From contig CM069611.1 of assembly GCA_035771175.1 (NCBI GenBank), positions 13,670,366-13,734,365 of the forward strand: a DNA stretch of 64,000 bases. The letters are read 5' to 3'. Numbering within the stretch: position 1 is the stretch's first letter; every line of letters starts with the position of its first letter. The notes under the pieces are model-generated. The model worked only from the letters and a program-made list of their open reading frames with translations. It ran no database searches and was not told where the DNA came from. Below are positions 33,039 through 45,003 of the stretch, one piece after another. A program made the position numbers and the translations under genes. This DNA is from Paratinospora sagittata (lineage: Eukaryota > Streptophyta > Magnoliopsida > Ranunculales > Menispermaceae).

Positions 33039-35000
33039 TGTTGGCCCAAATATGTTCAAAAGGGAGGTGAATTGGACACTTAGCATATTTTAACCTTTTT
33101 TAATAATGTGTGAAATATTGAAAGCAGATTAAAAAAAATATAGCAAATAAATACAATAAATGCAAAAACGACAATGCAATCAGGAGTTATAGTGGTTCGG
33201 CCTCGCCTACATCCACTACTTAACCTCCTTAGTTAGGATTTGTTCAAACTCCACTATGGATCTTCTTACGGGCGAAGATCAAACCAGTACACTTTCTCAA
33301 CCTACGGGCGTGTGAACTACCATTTCTCAACTTACGGGTGTGAGAGGACCGTTTCTCAACTTACAGGTGTAAGAGGACCGTTTCTCAACTTACGGGTATG
33401 AGAGGACCGTTACAACTTTGAGCAACACTTGCTCTAGCCAGTGACTAGCCAATCACTACAAACTGAATACAATATGAGATATGATTCCCTTTACTCAGAA
33501 TCAAAGTGATGCTTACAAAACTTTGAATTGAACCTTCTATTACCACAGATTCAGCTAAATATGTATGATGAAGTTTGGCTGAAAACAGGTTCAAAGAGTT
33601 TTTGTCTTCCTCAATGGATTTTGAAAATGATGAAGATGAATATCAATCAATCCAGAAGACTTGATGTTTCTCTTTCAAAATGATCATAAGTTCATGCACA
33701 AATGATAGAAAACTAACTTTCAAAAGTTTTTCGCACAAGGTGAAATTGTTAATACGTTTTTGAATGAATATCAATTTTCATATTGATTCGTTGTGTTTCT
33801 ACACAAGGCAACACTTATATATAGAAATAACAGAGGTGCAGTGAACTTCGTGAATTTTGTCACTCTAGGTTATTTCAAATACAACTACATTCTTTCCCGA
33901 AATGGAACGATTAAACTTTGTGCATATTTTGGCGATAACACTTGAATCATCTAATCATTCACGAAAAAGGAATGTTCTGACAAAGTATTAGAACGTTCAA
34001 AAGGTTCTGAAAAATTTGTTGTACAATTCAAAAAAAGTTTTTGTACGGTTCTGAAAAAGTGTCAGTGTCAGAATAGTAACATTGTTGAATTAGCGTCCTG
34101 GCGCATAATATAAACTTTTGTCGTTTTGTTCCTTGAGGGCACTCATGGAGCATAAGCGTCCTGCTAAACATTGAAGTGAGGGCGCTACTAAACCATAGGT
34201 GTCCTAACTTACTTTGACGATTAAACGACTTAAATCATGAGGGCGCTACTCTACAGTTAGCATCCTGCTTTGTTTTAAAAACACATATACGCACAAGGCC
34301 GCTATTCACAAGTAAGCGTCCTGCTTTGTTTTAAAACAATTTTTATAGTATTAAGTGTGCTGAAGGACAGTAAGCATCCTGAAAGTTATTAAGTTGATTT
34401 TAAAGACGAGGGCGCTCCTATGCAGGCATCGTCTTGATAGTTTTTTAACTTTAAACTATCAATGTCCTTAAAGATAGAAATCATTTAGAACTTAGAGACT
34501 TTTCAGCGAGCTGATGCTAGATCAGAGTCCTGACACCTTCACAGGTTGACTTAAGTGAGACTGTTACTATCAAGTAAGCATCCTATTGAATAAGCGCATT
34601 TCAACCTTGAATGAGGCCAGCGTCCTCAAAGACTCCTAAAAACAATTTTTGATTTTTCGTTTAAAGCTCGATAAAACACGATTAAATCGAATATGCAAAT
34701 GATAAAAAATCAATTCGACTAAAACATGTAATCATGCATATTATTGAATCAAATGGCAGAGAAAGTTCTACAACCTAAACAAAATCTAATCATACACTAA
34801 AGTCTTCAAATGATTATGGTCTTCAAGTAGATCTTTTAATACGTTCGCCATGTATCATTGATTCTTCAAGACCTTCAAGTAATACTAGATACACCATATA
34901 TGCAGTATTATCATAAACAAAATGTGGTTTGTAATCATCAAAATATCTTTCATATTAGGGACATATTCTCGTAAGGGACATGAGGATAATTAGTTCAACA
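33039..35000 (-). mobile_element. 3' LTR of a minus-strand SIRE-like copia element
   Basis: 1962 bp. It starts TGTTGGCCC and ends GTTCAACA, followed at 35001-35020 by a pyrimidine tract (the polypurine tract on the minus strand). It contains the reversed agcgtcctg/gagggcgct array (34090-34640) and repeated 'tttctcaacttacgggtgtg' phrases at its left end. It pairs with the gag-pol remnant to its right. Confidence 0.75.
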
Positions 35001-35338
35001 ATCTCTCCATTTTTTATGATTTCAAACACATTACTTTAGGCTTTGAAGCAAGCTAAAAAAATGATGTGATTATGCATGAGATGCAATGCTAATGCTCCTT
35101 GTTCCATATGATATGAGTGTATTTCCAAAGAATATACAGAAATCCCACTAAGATTCCCCCTTAGTGTTAATCTCCTCCTGAATATATGATGCTTCAATGA
35201 TATTACTTCTCCCCCTTTTGAAAACATCAAAAAGTGTAAAGTATCATGAAATATGTCTCCCCCCATATAAAGGTAAGCATCAAAATATCACAGATCAGTC
35301 TCAAAGAACTTGCCAAGCTCTCTTTGAATATGAACAAA

Positions 35339-35945
35339 CTAATCTTTTGGTAAGGGTTTAGTAAATATGTCAGCCAGTTGTTCTTTGATTCTAATGGGAG
35401 ACAATATGACTTCTCCATTTTGTACATGATCCCATAAAAAGTGATGTCTTATTTGAATATATTTAGTTCGGAAGTGCAGTACAAGGTTTTTAGATATGTT
35501 AATAGCACTAGTATTGTCACACAAAATTTCAGCACATTGAATATGTATTTGATAATCCTGAAGTTGTTGTTTCATGTAAAGAACCTGAGAACAACTTCCA
35601 GCAGCAACATATTCTGCTTCAGCCGTGGATAATGCAACTGAGTTTTGCTTCTTGCAAAAGTAAGAAATTAAAGAATTTCCAAGAAAGTGACAAAATTCAT
35701 AGGTACTTTTCCTATCAGTTAGACTACCAGCATAGTCGGAGTCTACTTAACTTCTCATATCAAATGTAGTGCATTTAGAATACCAAATTCCTAAGTGTGG
35801 GTTGCCATTTATGTATCTGAATATTCGTTTGACACACTTTAAATGAGATTCTTTAGGTTTTGATTGAAATCTTGCACAAAAATATACACTGAACGTAATG
35901 TCAAGTCGACTTGCTGTTAAGTACAACAGACTTCCAATCATATTT
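35339..35945 (-). pseudogene. Copia RNase H and RT C-terminus
   Basis: At 35575-35339 a frame contains CDNTSAINISKN, RTKYIQIRHHFLWDHV and IFTKPLPKD, the conserved RNase H end of plant Ty1/copia polyproteins. At 35941-35747 a second frame has GSLLYLTASRLDITFSV and the RIFRYINGNPHLGIWYS block that joins RT to RNase H. A stop and frame changes separate the two. They belong to the minus-strand element whose 3' LTR is 33039-35000. Confidence 0.85.
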
Positions 35946-36019
35946 CTATAAAGTTTTAAATCAATTGCTTTGCCTTTTTAATCCTTATCTAATTTGATTG
36001 CAGAGGTACGGGGAGTATC

Positions 36020-36800
36020 AATTAATTTCAAATTATTCATTTGAAACTTTTTAACCATTTCCTTAGCATACTTTGATTGGCTTATGAAGGTGCCTTTCGA
36101 TATTTGCTTAATTTGCAAGCTGAGAAAGCATGTAAGTTCTTCCATCATACTCATTTCAAATTCCTTTTACATTAATTTCGAAAACTCGTCACACAATTTT
36201 TTGTTTGATGCACCAAAAATGATATCGTCTACATAAATTTGAACAATAAGCATATTATCATTATGGTGTTTGATAAACAAAGTTAGATCAAGTTTTCCTT
36301 TCTGAAACTTATGATCTAAAAGAAATGAACTCAATCGATCATACCAAGCTCTTGGAGCTTGTCTTAATCCATATAAGGCTTTGTGAAGTTTGAACACATA
36401 TTCTGGCTCTTGAGCATCCTCAAACCCTGGAGGTTGTTCCATATATACCTTTTCATTGATGTATCCATTTAGAAAAACACTCTTTACATTTATTTGGTAT
36501 AAGGGAAAATCCTTGTAACAAGCATAGGCAAGTAGCATCCTTATTGCCTCTAATCTTGCTACTAGGGGAAAGGCTTCTTCGAAGTCTATGCCTTCTTCTT
36601 GGTTGTACCCTTGTGCAACCAATCTAGCCTTATTTCGAACAATGATACCTTGCTCATTCTTTTTGTTTCTAAAGATCCATTTGGTTCCTATAACAGATTG
36701 ATGAAAAGGTCTAACTAATTCCCATACTTTGTTTCGCACAAAGTGTACAGTTCTTCTTGCTTAGCAAGAATCCAATTTTCATCTTTCAGTGCATCTTCAA
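36020..36800 (-). pseudogene. Copia reverse transcriptase
   Basis: The main frame, 36739-36167, holds the order WIFRNKKNEQG, ARLVAQGYNQEEGIDF, the palm region with DFPLYQINVKSVFLNG, LHKALYGLRQAPRAWY, and the catalytic YVDDIIFG (about 36223-36246) with both Asp residues present. Val-Lys-Ser at the position usually Val-Lys-Thr/Ser-Ala-Phe is a mild variant. A frame change near 36167 and stops upstream (36760-36900) interrupt it. Confidence 0.88.
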
Positions 36801-37159
36801 CTTTAATTGGCTCAAATTGTGATATAAAAGCAACAACCTATTGATCTTTTTGAATTGAAGCTCTAGTAGATACACCATTTCGTGGATCTCCTAAAATTTA
36901 ATTTTGGGAAAGACCTTGAAGCGACCTAGAGTTTTTAGAAGATTCTAAAGATGTTTCAGGTTCAAGATCTATAATCTTGGTTGAATTGGGTTCATCATCA
37001 TCAATATTTAATTGTTGAAGTTCATCTACAATTTGATTAGATTTGTTAAAAATTTTGTAGGCTCTACTGTGAGAAGAGTATCCTAAGAATATTCCTATAT
37101 CAAATTTAGGTTCAAACTTATCTAGATTGTCTTTATCATTAAGAATAAAACATTTGCAT

Positions 37160-37770
37160 TCGAATACTCAAAAGTAACTGATGTTGGGTGGTCTACCCTT
37201 CCATAGTTCATATGGGTTTTATCCAAATCTTTTCTGATTAGAACTCGGTTCATTACAAAGCAGGCAGTGTTAATAGCTTCACCCGATTTGCAGTTAACTC
37301 ATTAAGCATTGTTCTACACATTTTTTGCAGTGTTCTATTCTTTTTTTCAACTGCGTTATTTTGTTGTAGTGTTCTAAGGGTTGATTGATGGTGAGTGTAA
37401 CCTTGATTATTAAGAAATTCTTTGAGATTTTTATTGACAAATTCACCACCTCTATCACCCCTAATTATGTTGATTTTATAACCTTTTTCATTTTCGACTC
37501 TTCTAAAGAATTTTATAAATGTTTCACATGCATCAGATTTATGAGCTAACAAAAATATCCAAGTGAATCGAGTAAAGTCATCAACAATCACAAATACATA
37601 TGATTTTTCAGCTAAGCTTTGGGTTTTGGTTGGCCTGAAAAGATCCATGTGAATCAATTCAAGAGCTCTAGAGGTTGATTGATGCCTCTTGTTCTTAAAT
37701 GATGATTGGGTATGCTTACTAAATTGACATGGTTCACATATCTTGTCATTTGAGTAAGTTCCTTACGGAA
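37160..37770 (-). pseudogene. Copia integrase
   Basis: The frame 37657-37253 contains the three catalytic acidic residues: Asp in IVDDFTRF, Asp in IRGDRGGEF and Glu in NNAVEKKNR. An H/C-type zinc segment, C-E-P-C-(x)-F-(x)-K-H, lies just upstream at about 37735-37710. The core therefore looks largely intact, but stops bound both sides, and the remaining sequence to 36900 is broken. Confidence 0.85.
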
Positions 37771-37999
37771 TACCCTTGGCAAGATCATGTTTAACAATTC
37801 TAGATATGTTGTCTATATTAACATAAGCTAATCTCCTATGCTATCCATGCATCATTACAAGAGATAACACTTAAACATGCTACATTTTGTTTCTTCATAT
37901 CATTAATGTTTGTGTAATACACATTCTTAAGTCTAGATGCCATGAATGCAACAGTTTGATCTACATGCTTGACAATGCACCTATTTGTTTCAAAATAAA

Positions 38000-38560
38000 T
38001 GTCATAACCCTTGTCACATAATTAACTTATGCTCAAAAGATTATGCTTCAGCCCTTTAACATAAAGTACATCAGATATGGATAAAAAATCGTTACCAATA
38101 GTTCTGATGCCTTCAATGTCACCTTTGCTGTCTTCTCCGAAGGTGACCTTTTCTCCTTTCTTCTTTTCAAGGCTTAGAAATTTAGATTTATCTCCAGTCA
38201 TATGCCTTGAGCAGCCGTTGTCTAGATACCAAATATCTTCATTTTTGCATATCTACACAACATAAAATATCTTTGACTTTGGTACCCATGCTAGTTTGGG
38301 TTCATGCATCTTAGCATCAGTAAGAACAATTTTTTCAATCCATGCATATTTCTTTTTGTTTCTACTTAAGACATTACATCTCAGTATGGTATGACCTTCC
38401 CTATGACATTTGTGGCATGTTGGTCTTTTGGTCAGTAAGGTATTGTATTCCTTTTGTTTTGACCCATGTGTATAGCCTAAGCCAGGTTTGTCGAATGCAC
38501 ATCTTTGTGATCCTAACATCATGTCAAATAACTTTTGACCATTTGTGAATTTAATCACGG
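38000..38560 (-). pseudogene. Copia protease and Cys/His region
   Basis: The frame 38558-38253 contains a second Cys/His block, CHKCHREGHTILRC, and WVPKSKIFYVV. After a stop the expected protease site reads Y-L-D-N-G-C-S-R-H-M (about 38225-38190). Asp-Ser-Gly is thus Asp-Asn-Gly, explained by one G-to-A transition on the coding strand. The pre-integrase segment (VYVKGLKHNLLSIS-like) follows at about 38070-38030 with stops. Confidence 0.75.
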
Positions 38561-38659
38561 TACAGTTCAGGTCTTCTTTTTCCTTTCTAAGAGTTTTATT
38601 TTCATTTTTCAGTTTCCCAATAACTTTCTTAAGTTGTTCATTATCTAGAGACAGTCCGT

Positions 38660-39212
38660 CTAGCTCTTCTTGTTGGATTTTATTTCGTCAAGAGCTTCTT
38701 CAAGACTATGCTTGAGCTTTTCATTCTTCCTGGTCTCTTTACTAAGTTTTGTCTTAAGCTCCTGAATATGAGTATAAAGCTCATTAAGTTCGTTAATGGG
38801 TTCAGATTTTACCTCTGTGCGTGCCATTAAGCACAATGCATTAGCGTGATCTGAATCCGCTTCATCTTCGCTTGAACTTGAATCATCCCGTGTAGCTTTG
38901 AGAACTTTCTTGTCTTTTCTATACGTGCTGGTGTTCTTCTTATATTTAATGGGACATTCACTCTTTACATGATCAGGTTTGTTACAACCGTAACCTATTA
39001 ACTCTACAGGTTTAGACTCGGGTTTCTTTCCTTTGTGAAACCTTGAGTAAGAGCTACTCTTAATCTTTCTCCTAAGCGGCTTGTTGAACTTTCTAGACAA
39101 CATAACAATGTCATCATTTGAGTCTGAATCATTTTTATAATCAGTTTTAACATTGAGGCCAATAGATTTCTTTTCTTTTTCCTCAACCTTAACCGGGCAC
39201 ATCTTATCTTTT
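38660..39212 (-). pseudogene. Copia gag, nucleocapsid part
   Basis: The frame reads a basic stretch (KPLRRKIKSSSYSRFHKGKK), a zinc knuckle written G-Y-G-C-(x4)-D-H-V-K-S-E-C, then an acidic Ser/Glu-rich region and a coiled-coil-like C-terminus (about 38780-38670). The first Cys of the knuckle is Gly, and the usual Gly before His is Asp, so zinc binding is probably lost. The upstream part of gag is cut at 39212 by the LTR that starts TGTGACGACCCC at 39213. The apparent Met start at 39229 lies inside that LTR and is not real. Confidence 0.75.
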
Positions 39213-40257
39213 ATGTGACGACCCCACACCCCAGACTGCCATCCCTCATGGATCGGCGTGTGAAAGTGCTAGGGTGGGCCACTCGGCGTAGGCATCCACG
39301 ACCACCTCAAATCATCCCATGAGATGATCGGGACCCTACAAGCCTCAACCAGACTCTCCATAGAGTCCCCAATTTTTTTTTGAACCACATCAAACACTTG
39401 ATAGACTTAACAATTCTACATCATCAAATACATCCACATCCACAAGAATCAAAAGACATAATCCTCCAAAGCATACAAGATAAGACAATGATCATAACAA
39501 TCCTCAAATAAACCCAAAATAGTCTAAGGCAACATGCCTAGACCCATAATCAAATCCAAGTCCAAGGCACATGGCCAATATACATCAAATCCAAGGCCAC
39601 AAGGCCAATATACAACCATAAATACAAAGTCTCTCACCATCTAAATTTAACAAGTGTTATATTAATTACATATGTATCAAAATAATTAAAACCATACACA
39701 TACGTAATTAAGGACATCAAACCATACATAAGAGTCCTAGCTTTGGCAATGGCTAGGTCCTCAAGAAAACGCAATGCCCTTGCCCTTGCCCTTATCAGTA
39801 GAACCTGAAAAGAGAGAGAATGTGAGCAATGGTGCCTAGTGAATAGTGTTCAATAGTGCCATCAATTATACATTAATAAAAGTCATATATGTACATGCAC
39901 GAAATAATGCTTATGAGGATGTGAAACATAAAACACATAGTAAAATAAGCATTCTCAATTCCATGCATTTCAAAACCATTCATTTTCTATTGTAGAGACC
40001 CACATGGCCTTCCCTCATTAGGGTACAACTGACATATAGATCATTCAGTCAGTGACATGATCTTTCCCTAATAGGGGCATGTTCATTTCCATCTTTAGAG
40101 ATGTCAGCTTGGCAAACATGCACAAAAGTCCTAGGAACACCTAGGGAACTTAGCTTGGAACACCAAGCTTCCAGAGTTTCAAAACCATTCAAAATCCATC
40201 TCTAGAGAAGTCAACTTGGCAAACATGTACAAGCCTCCTAGGAACACCTAGGGAACT

Positions 40258-43066
40258 TTTTAACCTATATGGTTCATCCTTAGCACATCCCTAAAGTATA
40301 CTTGATGAAGTATATTTTGATGATCACAAACAAAGTATTTTTCGGTGCTAACGAATGTTTTTCAAAAACTTATCTCTGCACCAAAGGAAAAACAAAAAGC
40401 CAAGGAACGACTTGATCAAGGAACTCAAAGCTTACATTCAACGATCAAGCTCGTTTCAACGAATATAATTCAACGATCACATTTAGATTTCAAGATCGCT
40501 TCACTCGAACGTTTCGATCAAGCTTCAAGACTGCATCTCTTGATCAACGTTCAAGTCATTCAACTCTAAATTGCTTTCATTGAAGATAATGAAGAGTTGG
40601 ATCTAATATTTATGAGAAATAAGAATACACAAAGTATCTAAGGTATATCTTTCTCTAATCGTTATTGCTCAAAATGTTTTTCAAAACCATGCATATATCA
40701 TTTTCATATGTTCTCTAAATCTGCATGTTTTGATTTCATGTTTTTAACAATATTTTAAATGATTTAATACTATATATTTAATTTGAAATATACCGAGTTT
40801 TTATTCCCATTTATCGAATATTTTATCGCAAGTAAAAACTGTTTTCAAAGAATCTTTCAGGACGCTAATGAAATAGCAACGCTCTCCTGAACTTCTTAAG
40901 TCAGAACACTGATAGGTCATTAGGACACTGATAACGTTCAAGGTTGAATTGAACTAAATAATTAGGACGCTTACTTGTATAGTAGCGGCCTTCTCTATTA
41001 GTCAACCTTTGAAGGTGTCAGGAAACTGACTTAGCATCAACTCATTGAAAGATCTCTTTAAGTTCTTCAAAGAATGTTTCTTTGAGGACGCTGATGGTCA
41101 TAAGTTGATTAAACTATTAAGAGGCTTACTGGATAGGAGCGCCCTCACTTTTGGAAATCAACTTAATAACTTTCAAGATGATGATTGTCCTTCAGCGTAT
41201 TTATTTTTAAATGTCACATGTTTTAAAAAGAAGGACGCTTACTACACAAGTAGCGCCCTCATCATAAGTTATTTTGTTTAAAAAGGCAGGACGCTTACTC
41301 AGTGAGTAACGCCCTCATAAGTATAACCTTAAATAAAGTAAGGACGCTAACTGTGCAGTAGCGCCCTTAGAACAATAAAATGAGTCAGGATGCTCACAAC
41401 TCGATAGCGGCCTCACTTACCGTTCAACAGGACGCTTATACAGAATAAGCGCCCTCAAAGAACAAAGCGACAAAGTTGACATTATGCGTTAAGACACTGA
41501 TTGCGGAATCAGGAGGCTAATTCAACTATGGTCACTGTTTTGACACGTACACCATATCAGTTTACTTTTCAGAACAAATCTCTGCACAAGAACTTTTTAT
41601 AGAAATCAAAGATCTTTTCTGATGCATGAATCGGGGTATCCTGAAATTCTTTTTATTCATGCTATCTGGAAAGAACTAGAATGTGTATGAAAATTGTAGT
41701 TACTATTTTCATAGAACATTCTAGGCGTTGTGTGAAAACGTTCACATTATTTGAACTTCAAATGTCTAACGCTATGTTCCACTAAGTCTATAAATACCAA
41801 CACTTAGGACCAAACAACTTGCCAATCACTTTGTGTTGCGCCAATACTTTTTAAAAGTTAGTCTGAGTCAAAATGAATTTCATTTTCTAATCTTTCAAAG
41901 TATTTTTACTGATACCTATACGATTTTCATACTGAACTTCAATTTTATTTTATATTTGAAAATATGGTTTTATATATTGGTATCAACTCAAATTCTCAGC
42001 ACTGATTCATATTTGGTATCATTCATGCTGATGATAGAATTTGAGAAATAGTTTAAGATATACAGTCGTACTTGATTTCATATCTTAAGTATTGTATTGA
42101 ACTATATCAGTAGTTGCGTCAAACTACTGATCGTTGAACTAGAAGTTTTCATACATATATTCTATATCTATTTTGAAAATTGTCTGTGTCTTTGATTTAC
42201 ACTAGTCCTCTGTTTTTAACGTCAATATTTGTTTTGTATATTTTATCTTTCGATAAAGCACTGATTTTCATATCATATCATTCATGCTTTTCGAAACTGC
42301 ACTTGAGCAATACTGAACATTGAAAGGTAAAGGACAGAAGGTGTATTTCAACTTAGCATTACCTATTTCACATTTTATATCTTTGTAATGCTATGTACTG
42401 TGCTTAATGTAAAGTGTTCTACTGTGTTAGAACCACCCAACATCTTAGTGTTGTAATGCTGGTGTGTTTCTGGATTGAAACAACCAAGACAAGTAAAGAT
42501 AGTTTACTTGATGATTTCAGGATTGAAATCATATAGGTTTTCTCTGAGCCTGTAAAAGAGAAATCGGTTCATCCTCATCCAGTAAAAGGGTAGGTGTGTC
42601 CTTAACCTTAAAAACGATAGGTTATCTTTCAGCCTTAAAAGAGAAACCGGTTGTTCCTTATCCCACAAAAGGATCACGATTTTACCTTAGCCAGTAAAAG
42701 GAACATGGGTTTCTCCTCATCCCGGAAAAAGGAAATTGGTTCTTCTTTAGCCATTAAAAGGAACATGGGTTTTTTCTAATCCCGAAAAAAGGAAAAAGGT
42801 TCATCCTTAGCCCGTGAAAGGATAGGTTTGCCTTTAACCTGTAAAAGGGCAGTTAGTGATTGAGAAAATCCTAATCGGGAGATTAGGTAGTGGACATAGG
42901 CTTAGCCGAACCACTATAAATCTGTGTGTCAAACGTTTGCATTTTAGTCTGTGTTCTAATTTGCATCATGTTCCAATTAACTTATGTAAATCACTTAAGT
43001 TATTGGAAGATAATTTTAAAATTGACCATTGCACCCAATTCCCCCCCTTCATGGTTGGGACCAACA
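40258..43066 (+). mobile_element. Solo SIRE-like LTR
   Basis: 2809 bp, starting TTTTAACCTATATGG (TG altered to TT) and ending GGTTGGGACCAACA. It is flanked by GAACT at 40253-40257 and 43067-43071. Joining the flanks restores 'ctagggaacttagcttgg', which occurs intact elsewhere in the same host LTR. It has an aggacgct/agcgccctc array (40860-41460), a TATA-like tataaata at 41789-41796, and a 3' block of 'ccagtaaaaggaacatggg' repeats (42540-42850). It is the most complete copy of this LTR in the window. Confidence 0.92.
42540..42850 (+). repeat. Degenerate ~30-35 bp repeats in the LTR 3' part
   Basis: About nine tandem units built on 'cc(t)taaaaggaaa.cggttc' (for example 'cagtaaaaggaacatgggtt' at about 42694 and 'cattaaaaggaacatgggtt' at about 42751). 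The reversed array is at 58050-58320 in the minus-strand copy, and a shorter form is at 13925-14050. Confidence 0.75.
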
Positions 43067-44634
43067 GAACTTAGCTTGGAACACCAAGCTTTTAGAGCTT
43101 CCATATACAAATCTACCTCTAGAGAAGTCAGCTTAACAATTATGCACAAGCCTCCTAGGAACACCTAGGGAACTTAGCTTGGACCACTAAGCTTCTAGGG
43201 TATCAATGCATGCCATTTCAAAACATATTAAACACATGCATTTCCATAATGATGTTCATGACTTTCAACATACAAGTATAAGTAAATAGGATGACACAAG
43301 TGATAAACAAGATGAACAACTACTCACAACCAATGCCAAGCAAACAAAGCTATCCACACATGGACCAACACGGATTCCAATGCAAATCAAGATCTTGTAA
43401 ACCATAGATTCATGCACATGTATCAATTACCATGACCATCCATACATAGACATACTAATCATGATCAATTCCTAATCCAACAAGTCCATGTGCATCCAAT
43501 TCCCATCATGAGTTGCCCATCTCATGATTATCCTCGACATCCGTGCAAATCCACATATAAGACTAATTCCCAAAAACTAAGACAAACACTTAGTCTAGGT
43601 CATTCAATCTTAACACAAGTCCAAACCATTCAAAACCATGCAAGATTGATCATAATCAAGTCAATTCCTCAATTCAAATCAATACATGGCATATGACCCA
43701 ATTAGGGAAAAAATCTCTACAATAGGCATAAAGCCAAATTGCACTAAGTCATACAAATTAAATATAGGTTCAAACATCCCAAACCCATGATTCCACTCAA
43801 TTTGGGTCTAATTAGATAATCCCCAAGTCAATTTGATCAATTGACTTGGTTTAGGTCAAAAGCTCCGATTTGAGCAAAATTCCCAAATCAAGCCCTAGGC
43901 CGATTTTATGCTACAACTAGGGTTTCCAATGGATAAAAATACTGAACACCACCATCAATCAACTAGAATAAGCTATTTATTCAACATAGTTGACATGCAA
44001 GTCCAAAGGAAATCCCTAAGTTCGATTTCTAGGGTTTAGGCCCTTACACAAAACCCCTCCAATTTCTTGTTAGAAATTGGGAAAAATGGTGTCATTGGGT
44101 TCCAAATCCACCAAGGAACCCAAATCTATACCATACACCATGACCCTAAAGGTTTCCAACAAAACCCTAAACTCTTGCACCACCAAAAACGTGGTGAAAT
44201 GCTTGCAAAATGCACACTGGGTGTAGATCTAGGTCAATGAAGGCTGCTTCTATCATAAGCAAGCTCAATAGAGCAAAAATCAGCCAACCTTAGGTTAGGG
44301 AACACCCAAAATCGTGATCCATGGAGAAAACTACACCATTAGAAAGCTTACTCTCTCATTCAATGGTGATTTCATGGAAAGAAATGGAGAAAAACACTTA
44401 CTTTGGGGCGTAGATGGTGAAGATTTCCTTTGAAAACCCTAGTTTTTCTCCCTTCTTCCTCCTCCAATTCGTCATTAGCTCATATGGAAAAAGTAGCAAC
44501 CTTTCCCCCCTTTTGAAAGACTGAAAATGACCATTTTTCACTTAAAACCATGCCTAGAAAAAGGATCAGCCCTCTCATCCCGCCTAGGAACGCGCTTGAG
44601 CTCGCTACTCCTTCACCAAGGGCACCTAAACACT

Positions 44635-44834
44635 AAGATTCTAGTAAAGTAAAACAACCATGAAGCTCTTGAATCTTCTTGAAGTAATGTTCTTTCCACA
44701 TGTTTTGACATTGTAGTTGAATCCATTAGATATATCTAGTTAGCACTGAAACAACTACGTCAAAAACATTAGATAACACATGTATGTTGTTTGCAATCAT
44801 CAAAACAAAACTGGGTGAGAGTAGTTACATCAAC
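44635..44834 (-). mobile_element. LTR 5' fragment
   Basis: On the minus strand this reads a GTTGATGTAAC start followed by GTTTTGATGATTGCAAACAA and 'tttcagtgctaac', the opening phrases of the SIRE-like LTRs. Only about 200 bp remain. It lies between the TGTGACG-family LTR and a plus-strand LTR piece. Confidence 0.45.
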
Positions 44835-45003
44835 GTGGTCTTATTCATATATCAATCTTGTTGAACGAGAAATTTGAGAGATAGTTCATAGGATACAAAT
44901 GTATCTTATTTCACTTATGTTTCTATCCATTTGAAAAACCCTCTGTGTTTGTATAAGTTTTTGACAAACGTGTAAATTTATTTTTCAAACTTGTCCTGCT
45001 CAC
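44835..45003 (+). mobile_element. SIRE-like LTR middle fragment
   Basis: It resembles 42005-42200 of the solo LTR ('aatttgagagatagttca', then 'ccatttgaaaa' and 'ctctgtgtttgtat'). It could be the continuation of the LTR broken at 29944, separated by about 15 kb of insertions. It is followed by the gypsy-type solo LTR. Confidence 0.45.

Larger units (their letters stand above)
39213..44630 (-). mobile_element. TGTGACG-family LTR inserted in copia gag, itself interrupted
   Basis: It starts TGTGACGACCCCACACCCC and contains 'ctcggcgtaggcatc', like the LTR at 24479. A diverged repeat of 'ctaggaacacctagggaact' plus 'tagcttggaacaccaagctt' occurs near 40130, 40240, 43075 and 43155. It is split by the solo SIRE-like LTR 40258-43066. 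Its right end is not clean: similarity fades around 44600-44640 near a gaacgcgc motif, where a fragment of another LTR begins. Confidence 0.6.
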
